Assembly: GCA_007120615.1 (NCBI GenBank)
Contig: SKNI01000055.1
Location: 1 to 8,657 of the forward strand
Direction of reading: 5' to 3'
DNA length: 8,657 bases
Source of the DNA: Myxococcales bacterium
GTDB taxonomy: Bacteria; Myxococcota_A; Bradymonadia; Bradymonadales; Bradymonadaceae
Shown here: in pieces, positions 1-6,900 of the stretch
How positions within the stretch are numbered: position 1 is the stretch's first letter
How the letters are laid out: each line of letters begins with the position of its first letter
Made by a program: the position numbers and the translations under genes
Notes under the pieces: model-generated
The model's input: the letters and a program-made list of their open reading frames with translations, nothing else
Told to the model about the DNA's origin: nothing
Database searches by the model: none

Positions 1-106
1 AGTCGGAGCGGTCGGTCTCCTGGAGCAAATTGGCGAAGGGGTTGTGGGTCAATCCTTCGGTGTCCGAGGTATCGATTTTCTTGGTTTTTCGGTTCTTCTT
101 GCTCAT
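1..106 (-). CDS. N-terminal 35 codons of an unidentified Lys-rich protein (3' end outside window)
   Basis: An ATG at 106-104 opens a frame that runs without a stop to the left window edge, giving 35 codons plus one base. The first ten residues are strongly basic (MSKKNRKTKK), followed by an acidic/polar stretch and an NPFANLL segment. Reading upstream in the same frame, a stop lies at 133-131 with no ATG, GTG or TTG between, so the start is well bounded. A GGGA element a few bases upstream could serve as a weak ribosome binding site. An overlapping two-codon frame (ATG TTA TGA, 111-103) ends across this start codon. A basic N-terminus followed by an NPFA-type segment is seen in some SUI1-like and Smr-domain proteins, but too little is visible to assign a function. 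The gene points the same way as the large synthase gene but is about 800 bp downstream of it, so it is probably a separate transcription unit. That it is a gene is moderately supported; its identity is unknown. Confidence 0.6.
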   Translation of the reverse strand, partial: MSKKNRKTKKIDTSDTEGLTHNPFANLLQETDRSD

Positions 107-203
107 AACATCCCGGATGACTGCACCAAATTAGTAGACGAGACCAACACACTACAAGAAACTCGGAGTTCGTGCACTTGGTGCCATGGGACACACCGCT
201 AGT

Positions 204-329
204 CGAGGTTGACCTGGGGAGTTGGGTTGACCGATCGAGGTTATAACCTGGGGAGGCCTGAGGCGCCTGCAACGCCTTCTATTTGTCGATTTAATCCGAT
301 GGTTGGTAGTTGGGTTGACCGATCGAAGT
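204..329. repeat. Short intergenic direct-repeat family
   Basis: A 19-bp sequence (AGTTGGGTTGACCGATCGA) occurs at 220-238 and again, unchanged, at 308-326; allowing one mismatch the match extends to 241 and 329. The copies are 88 bp apart. A second pair overlaps the first: CGAGGTT followed shortly by CCTGGGGAG occurs at 204-221 and at 236-255. The core GGTTGACC is present three times (207-214, 225-232, 313-320). The copies lie between genes and are not evenly spaced, so they do not form a CRISPR array. They could be operator sites, remnants of a local duplication, or part of a dispersed intergenic repeat. Confidence 0.6.
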
Positions 330-412
330 CGACCATCCCGGGTTTCTCCACCCTCTCTGCGGCCTCGGCACTGAACTACGTGCCGTCAACCGCAGCCACC
401 ATGGCCCGCAAA

Positions 413-451
413 CGCGCCTATGGCGCGAAACTGCGCGGTCCGCGTGCGGAC
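413..451. repeat. Two adjacent GC hairpins
   Basis: The first hairpin has CGCGCC (413-418) pairing with GGCGCG (422-427) around a 3-base loop. The second has GTCCG (438-442) pairing with CGGAC (447-451) around CGTG, and its closing bases can extend the stem. The sequence just after this (452-473) repeats the CGGAC and ACTGCG words. No T-run follows on either strand, so neither looks like a standard intrinsic terminator. The block may be a structured RNA element or simply GC-rich low-complexity sequence. Confidence 0.4.
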
Positions 452-794
452 AACGCACGGACTGCGAACTGCGTCGGTCGACCGGGTAGGTTCTTGTCGT
501 GCGAAGATCTATTGGCTGCGGACATCACAGCAATATCTTCGTAACTTATGCGCATACGAACGGAGCTCGTCGGCGCTGCGGCTGCCGAGGAGCTTGACCT
601 TCTACCATTCCCAGGTCCAATGGGTTTCAAAACTACTCATTACGGCGCTGTCGTCTTCGAGCCATGTTTCGATATGGAGACTTATCAGTCCCTCTCCCAT
701 ACCATCCGGCTTAAAAGTCAAACCGAATAATATGATTATGAAACGCATCGCCAACATCAAGAGGTGACGCTTCGGATTGTTGACGCGGGCCCCT

Positions 795-814
795 CCGAGC
801 CTCGCTGGGCTCGG
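795..814 (-). terminator. Possible terminator stem-loop 2 downstream of the synthase gene
   Basis: CCGAGCC (795-801) and GGCTCGG (808-814) form a perfect 7-bp stem around a 6-base loop. It lies about 90 bp past the synthase stop codon in the direction of transcription. There is no U-run after it on the minus strand, so it would act as an RNA 3'-end stabiliser or a Rho-assisted stop rather than a classical intrinsic terminator. Confidence 0.3.
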
Positions 815-823
815 CCCACCTCC

Positions 824-848
824 CCAAGACCTGAAACTGCGGTCTTGG
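824..848 (-). terminator. Possible terminator stem-loop 1 downstream of the synthase gene
   Basis: CCAAGACC (824-831) and GGTCTTGG (841-848) form a perfect 8-bp stem with a 9-base loop, starting about 58 bp past the stop codon at 909-907. It is the first strong stem-loop after the gene. The sequence that follows on the minus strand is G-rich, not U-rich, so the terminator assignment rests on position and stem strength only. Confidence 0.35.
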
Positions 849-906
849 AGAGGATGTTGTGACGGCGTGTTGGGGCGCCCTGGGTGGTTGGGGGACTGCG
901 ACGCTT

Positions 907-3900
907 CTACTGGCTTCGGACGACGAATTCGGTGGGTTTGGGAGTTTCGACCAGGAGGGCAAACTCTTTGCCGTCGCAGGTAGCGCGGTCGCCGTCGACG
1001 GTGATGGTCGAGGGGTGCACCTTTGCCTTGTGGGCCAGGTGATCTTTGATGGCGACCTGTCGGGTTTGTTCGATGAGGTTGTCGTCTTCGGAGAGTCCGT
1101 AGACGGCGGCGACGGTGCCTTCAAACCAGTCGTTCTGGCGAAATTCTTTGACCGTGAGGGTGGTCTGGTCGTCGTCGATTCGGGAGAGTCCCAGACCTTC
1201 GAAGTAGACTCGGTCTCTCAAAAAAGCGCGGCGGTCGGCGGGGTTTCCACGGCCGAGGCGGCCTTTGGGGAAGACTGCTTCTACGAGATGCATGTCGGCC
1301 CAGACTTCGTCGGCGGCCAGAAATTGTATGTGGAAGGTCAAAAAGCGGTTGCTTTCGACCTTCAGAAGGGCCACGCGGACCGTGACTTCGCCGTCGGTGG
1401 GGGTCGGTCCGTGGATGGTGAGATGGTCGATCTTATGAGGATATCCAACGGTGTCTTCGGGGATTTCCGAGGCCCATCGGTGGAGGCTGTCGTGGGGAAT
1501 GACGTGGAGGGCGGCGTCCAGAAGAGCCGGGTGGAGCAGGCTCGTTGGTACGTCGTCTCGTCCGGCGTCGAGGGTTCCCTGGGCTCCGGTGCTTCCCATC
1601 TGGCCCTCGATTAAGAGTTGAAACGCGGGGCCGTGAAAGAGGGAGCCCGACTCGTAGGGGGCGATCATCTCTTCTGCATCTTTCGAGGCGTCGATGGCCG
1701 GCGGGGCTTCGGGCCAGGGGCCGGTGTGGACCGTGGCGGTGGCCAGTTCTTTGTCGCCCACAGAGAGGGCGACTTGGAGGTGTTCGTCGGTGGTGTCGGT
1801 TCGGGTTGTGAGCTCAGTGGGACCGTCGATGAAGGCCCAGCCACGGAGGTGGACGTCGCTTAGTTGGACGACGGGCTCTTCGGAGACTCGGTCGGCGGCT
1901 GCGGCGAGGCGGTCGGCGATGAGCATCATGGGGAGGACGGGCCGGGTGAAGGTGGGCCGGTGGTCTCCGATCCAGGTGTCTTTTGTGGGGTCTAGATGCT
2001 CTACGGACTCCACTACCCTCTGGGTTTGATCAGAGCCTTTTTTTTTACCGGGAGGGTCACTGGATACGATCTGGACCGCCAGGTTCTGGACCTCGTAGAG
2101 GCGGATATCGTCGACCCACAGCGAGGCGGTGGCCACGGCGTAGGGTTTATCTGCGCCCTCTTCGGAGCGCTCGGTGATCTCTAAGTCGAGGACAACGCTC
2201 TCTTTTTCAGGGCTCACCTGACCGCGATATTTCCAGGTCGTGGGGCGGCCGTGCATGATGGGAACAAAGCGGGGGTTTTCGATGCCTTTGTCCATCTCTT
2301 CTGCGACCATCCAGGTTTGCAAAAGCTGCAGCATGGCTTCGACGCCGAGAGAGCCCGGTTGGACGGGGTCTTGGAAGAAGTGGGCGTTGAAATACCAGGC
2401 GTTGGGGTCGACGTCTTGCTCGGAGCGAATGCGGCCGAGGCCGGCTTCGCCGCCGTCGGGCCACAGGCCGGTGATGCGGTCGAACATGCTGAAGGACTCG
2501 CTCTGTTGGCGGTCGCCCAGGGCAAGTGGCGTGACGTTTTCAAGTGTTTGAGGTGCTTCTTCGGTGCGGCGCGCGCGGAGCTCGTCGGAGGTGGCAAGTC
2601 CGGCCTGTTTGGCGAGCGATGCGGCGGGAAAGAAGCCGAATACGGTGTCCATGGAGAAGGCGAGTTCGGAGTCGGCGAAGACTTCCACGTCGAAGCCGAC
2701 GATGATCATGGCTCCGGCCTGGCTCAAGGTTTTCAGCTTGGCTTCCGTTCTCAACCTCTTCGTGGACCGCGTGATCTCGCAGAAGACCTCTCCCGTTCCG
2801 TCGAGGTTTCGAAAGAAGAGTTCCTGGTCGGTGGTCAGAGTGGAGCCGATATAGCTGGCCAGCCAGCCGCAGGGCTGCAGGCCGACTTCCATGAGCACGC
2901 TAAAGGGCATGGTGCCGGAGATGGCGTCGTCGAAATACCAGGCATCCGACGGGACGTCGTATTCGGCGACTACCGAGGAGCCCTGTTCCATGCCGGCCGG
3001 GGCACCCTGAATCTCGGAGATTCGGGAGATAAAGAGGTACGGCGGCCTTGGCAGGCGGGGCGTTCTTCGGAAGCCGTCGAAGGGGCGATACATCTCCCCG
3101 AAGGCGCTCGACGGGCGGCCCATGCAGCAATTGACGATGGACTCCTGGTCGTATTTAAAGCCGTCGATTTCGGCGACCGGGCGGACCTCGTCGTGATTGG
3201 TGGCTTTGACCTCTTCGATCCATTCCGGGTGTCGCTCGATGGGCCAGTCGGGGACCATCTGGAGCCCGAAGCGGGCGCAGTGAAAGGCTTTTCGGCCGTC
3301 CACGGTGCAGAGAAGATCGGCGTAGAGGGTGGGCTGGTCGCCGCCCTGAACTTCGTGGACGAAGAGCTCGTAGATGACCTCTTTGGAGGTGGGTGTGACC
3401 TGTCCGCGGCAGCGCATCTTGCAGGAGTGACCGGAGACGGGCTCAAAGCGCCAGCCGTCGCGATCCAGGGTGAAGCCCAGGCCCGCCAGATAAAAAGCCA
3501 TGGTCTGGGTGCATCCCTCGAGCATCAGAGTGCCGGGCATGCAGGGGTCGTTTTTGAAATGTCCGTCGAAAAACCAGGTGTCCGGGGTGATCTTCTGGAC
3601 GGCGCGCAGATAGCCGCGGCCGTGGGGGCCGCCGGTGGGGTCGAATTCCTGGACCTCGTCGAGAAAGAGCATCTGTCCGTCGGCGATATTGGGCGTTTCC
3701 GTGTGTGCCGCGGCCTTTTCGAAACCCTTGCCGAAGCAATCATAAGCGCGACCGGCGGCGAAGGCTTTGACCTTGTCGGGACCGAAGCTTTTGGCCTCGG
3801 GAAGGACGATGGGCTCGGCGGCAGGCCCGTCGGGCTCGGGCATATCCGTGGGCTTCCACAATACGCCGTCGGAATTGGCGAGCTCCTCATCGGTAAAGAA

Positions 3901-6900
3901 CCCCGCCTGGCCGTCACGCACACTCAGTCGCAACTCGCCATTTACGATAAGATCGTAGTGAAAGAAGAAGAGTCGGACCGCACCGCTTCGGGCGTGCTCG
4001 TCGATATGAATCTCGTATTGAAGCGTTTCGCCGGGCTTTGGCAGCTCTCCGTGGAAGGTCTGCTCGCAGCCGAGAAGTCGGTAGATGCGCTCGTTTTTAT
4101 TCTGGAAGTCGGCGCCCATCCAGGAGATGAGCATCAAGTCGGCCTGTCCGGCTTCGACGGTTATTCCCACGGGCACTCGGCCACGGTGGAGGTACCAGGC
4201 GTCGGGCTGGATGTCGGTCTCGGTCCAGATGATGCCCTGTTTTTCCATGGCCCCAGGCTCGGCGTCGATACCGGTGACCCGGTCGACGAGTAGCAAGGGC
4301 GGCTCGGGCATGCGGACCTGTCGAAAGCAGTCGTCCTGACAAGCAAAGAGGGGTCCGAAGATCTCGGAGATTTTGCCGCTGGCGTGGATCTCGAGGCCCT
4401 TTCGGTCGAATTGATTGGGGCGGTTGAAACGCTGAGGATCTTGAGCTCGTTGAATGACCGCTTCGAGCTCGGTGAGCTCTTTTTTCGGGGGCTCGGGTGT
4501 GACAGAAACAGGAACGGCGACTCCAGCGTCGGGTGCTTGACCGTTGGTCGCAGGCGATTTTGTCAATTGTGTCAATTCTGACGATGGCGTTCGAGCGGGT
4601 GTCGGTGCTGGTTGTGTGGATTGCGCAGGTTGCTGAACGCCGAGTCCGTTTGTGGGAATTGTATTTGGGGGCACCGTATAGGGCTGCGCCGGAGCCTCAA
4701 AATGTTGCGGAATGGGTGCGCCGCTCTGGGCCATCTGCAAAAACCACTGGGAGGTTCGGTGCTGCTGGTCGAGAAACTCCTGGTGGATGGAAGCTCGCTC
4801 CCGCAAGAAGTCGGCGTGCATGGCAGCCAGTTGGCCTTCGACGGTGCGAGGCTCGGGGGAGATCTGAGCCTGGGGAGCGGGCTGAACAGGGGGCTGGGCG
4901 GAAGGGTACTTTTTCACAGAGGGCTCCGGAGATGGTGCAGGCTGAGGGGTTGCCTCGGCCGCGGCCACGGGCTGTTGGCGCGGAAGCGGTGTAGAAACAG
5001 AGGGCAAAAGCGGTGGATAGAGAAGAGTCTCGGCTGTCTTTTCGATGCTGGCTGAGTTTGCTGATTTCTCTGATTTCGCTGGTTTCTCTACAGAAATAGC
5101 GGGGAGTTTTACCTCCGGAAGATGGGCAGGAAAGGTCAGCATTCGCTTATTCTTCGGAGTGGTGCGCTCACCGAACGTCTCCAGTGGGGAGGCGCTGGCC
5201 AGTCGATCCATAAGATTCTTGTGATCCACTGCGACGCCGGCGGCGATGAGGCGGGCGGTGGTGTCGACGGCCTGGGAGAGCGAATCCTTTCCGGTTCGGT
5301 CCAGGGAGACGGCCAGATGTTTTCGGTCGCCGAGGATCTTTTTGATCCAGCGGGTGCAGCCGGCGCGGGGTCCGTGCTCGATAAAGATCCGGACGCCGTC
5401 GTCGTAGGCTTTGTTGATGAGTTTTGGAAAGTCGACCCGGTTTAAAGCCTGCCCGACGAGGGCCTGAGCGGCTCGCTCGGCGTTGACCTCGTAGTGATCA
5501 AGCGTTGCGTGGGTATAAAAACGCACGCCTTCTACGGGTTCGGTGGGCTTGTGGTGCAGCTCGTACCACAACTCTTCGATGGGAGCGGTGGCCTGGCAGT
5601 GCATGGCCACGTTATAGCCGAGGGGCCGAGCAATTTGTTCGCCGACTTTCTCGATGACCCGAGCGCAGGCTTCGGGCTCTCCGCCGAGGACCAGATCTCC
5701 GGGGGCGTTGACGATGGTGATATAGCAGCGGGTTTCGCCCTCCATGGCCGCTTCCACCTTTTCGACGGGGGCCAGAAGGCGCCAGGTCTGCCAGTCGGCT
5801 TCGCCCTCTTCGAGGCCGAAGGCTTCTTTAACGGTGTCGAATCTCCCGCCGATGCGACGGTCGAAGATGCCTTCTCGCTCCAGATCGATATAAAGGCCGT
5901 CGAAGTCGCTCCAGGCGCCCATGGCGAAGAGGGCGTTGGTTTCGCCGGCGCAAAATCCGATGGCCGCTTCGGGCTCGATTCCTAAGATGTTGCGACTGAG
6001 CTGGGCGTGGAGCTGGCACATAAAGGCCGCGCCCCAGAGCTTTTTGGCGGGTCCCGGAGTTTCTCCGCCGGGAGGGTCAAAGATCCAGCCCGCCGAGGCT
6101 TCGATGCAGTCGGCCCGTTCGGCGACGGCGTCGACCAATTCGGGCATGGCTAAGATGAGCTCGCGGCCCATATTTTCGTAGGAGCCGGCGGGTCCGGTGA
6201 AGACAAAAGCGGTCTCTCCCTGGATGGAGCCGTCGCCCAGGTAGATGCCTCGGGCCAGCGTGCCGAAGGCCGGCGCGGCGTCGAGGGTGGAGAGGGCTTC
6301 CAGAGCTTGAGCGCGGCGGGTTCGGTACTCGTTTTGGTCACGAGCGGTGATGGTGAGCCGAAGGGGTCCGGTTTTGCCGAAGGATTCGACGCGGCTCTCC
6401 AGGTTTCTGCTGAGTTCAGCGAGATCTCCACCGGTATAGACGTGAATGGTGGGCGGTCTTTCGTCGACGAAACGATCCGCTGCTCGTTCGCGGTAAGGCG
6501 CGACGACTGCCGAGAGGGAGTCGCCCATGATGGTGTCGATGGAGAGGGTCGTCTGGCGTCGATAATCGGGTAGCCAGGGCGCCGCCGGTCGCTGGTCGGT
6601 CGCTGGAACGGTGCGGCGGGAGGCGGCTTCTACGGCGGCTGCGACCTGAACCAGGCCGGAGGCGGCATGTGCGTGCCCGAAAAGAGGGGCCATCGCGGGG
6701 ACTACCGGTTGTTCTTCTGTGGTGTAGGGAGACAGGGCCTTGTCGGGGTCGCCGGGCAAAATCGCCAGGATCTCGTCGCCATCGGACTGGGCGGTGGAGA
6801 GGCGTTTGATGATCAGGACCACGGCGGCGTCGCCGGGGATGTGGCGGTCCTCGGGCAATAAAGCTTCGGCCACGGCGCGGTGGACGGGCTCGCAGCTAAG

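Larger units (their letters stand above)
107..906. other. 800-bp intergenic region without a convincing gene
   Basis: No open frame in this stretch shows a recognisable domain, a good ribosome binding site and the GC-biased third positions of the neighbouring gene. What is visible is structural: short direct repeats at 204-329, two GC hairpins at 413-451, a perfect 10-bp palindrome (CGGTCGACCG) at 475-484, a 7-bp inverted repeat (GCACCAA at 123-129 with TTGGTGC at 178-184), an AT-rich patch around 711-745, and two stem-loops at 795-848. The promoter of the gene starting at 106 should lie within about 107-200. On the minus strand ACTAAT is a weak -10 candidate there, but no convincing -35 box accompanies it. 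No tRNA-like fold was recognised by eye. Confidence 0.6.

Noticed and set aside
204..329. CRISPR array
   Set aside because: Only two full repeat copies with irregular additional partial copies and no regular spacers.
209..544. A 111-codon plus-strand open frame over the repeat and hairpin block
   Set aside because: It reads through the direct repeats and GC hairpins and shows no domain; an overlapping plus-strand frame at 420-767 is equally featureless. Both are probably chance.
548..730. A 60-codon plus-strand open frame in the intergenic region
   Set aside because: No ribosome binding site precedes the ATG, third-position GC is only about half, unlike the neighbouring gene, and the translation matches no family I recognise. 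A small or decayed gene cannot be fully excluded.
873..880. 8-bp palindrome GGGCGCCC
   Set aside because: Short and expected by chance in GC-rich DNA; no associated structure.
711..1124. A minus-strand open frame overlapping the end of the synthase
   Set aside because: Ser/Pro/Thr-rich out-of-frame translation of synthase codons continuing into the intergenic hairpins; no domain.
859..1614. A 251-codon plus-strand open frame opposite the C-terminal part of the synthase
   Set aside because: Antisense shadow: Gly/Val/Asp-rich translation mirrors the synthase codons, and there is no domain or ribosome binding site.
2251..4293. A 680-codon open frame on the plus strand opposite the dehydratase region
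   Set aside because: It lies wholly antisense to the well-supported synthase gene, has no recognisable domain, and is the kind of shadow frame expected opposite GC-biased codons.
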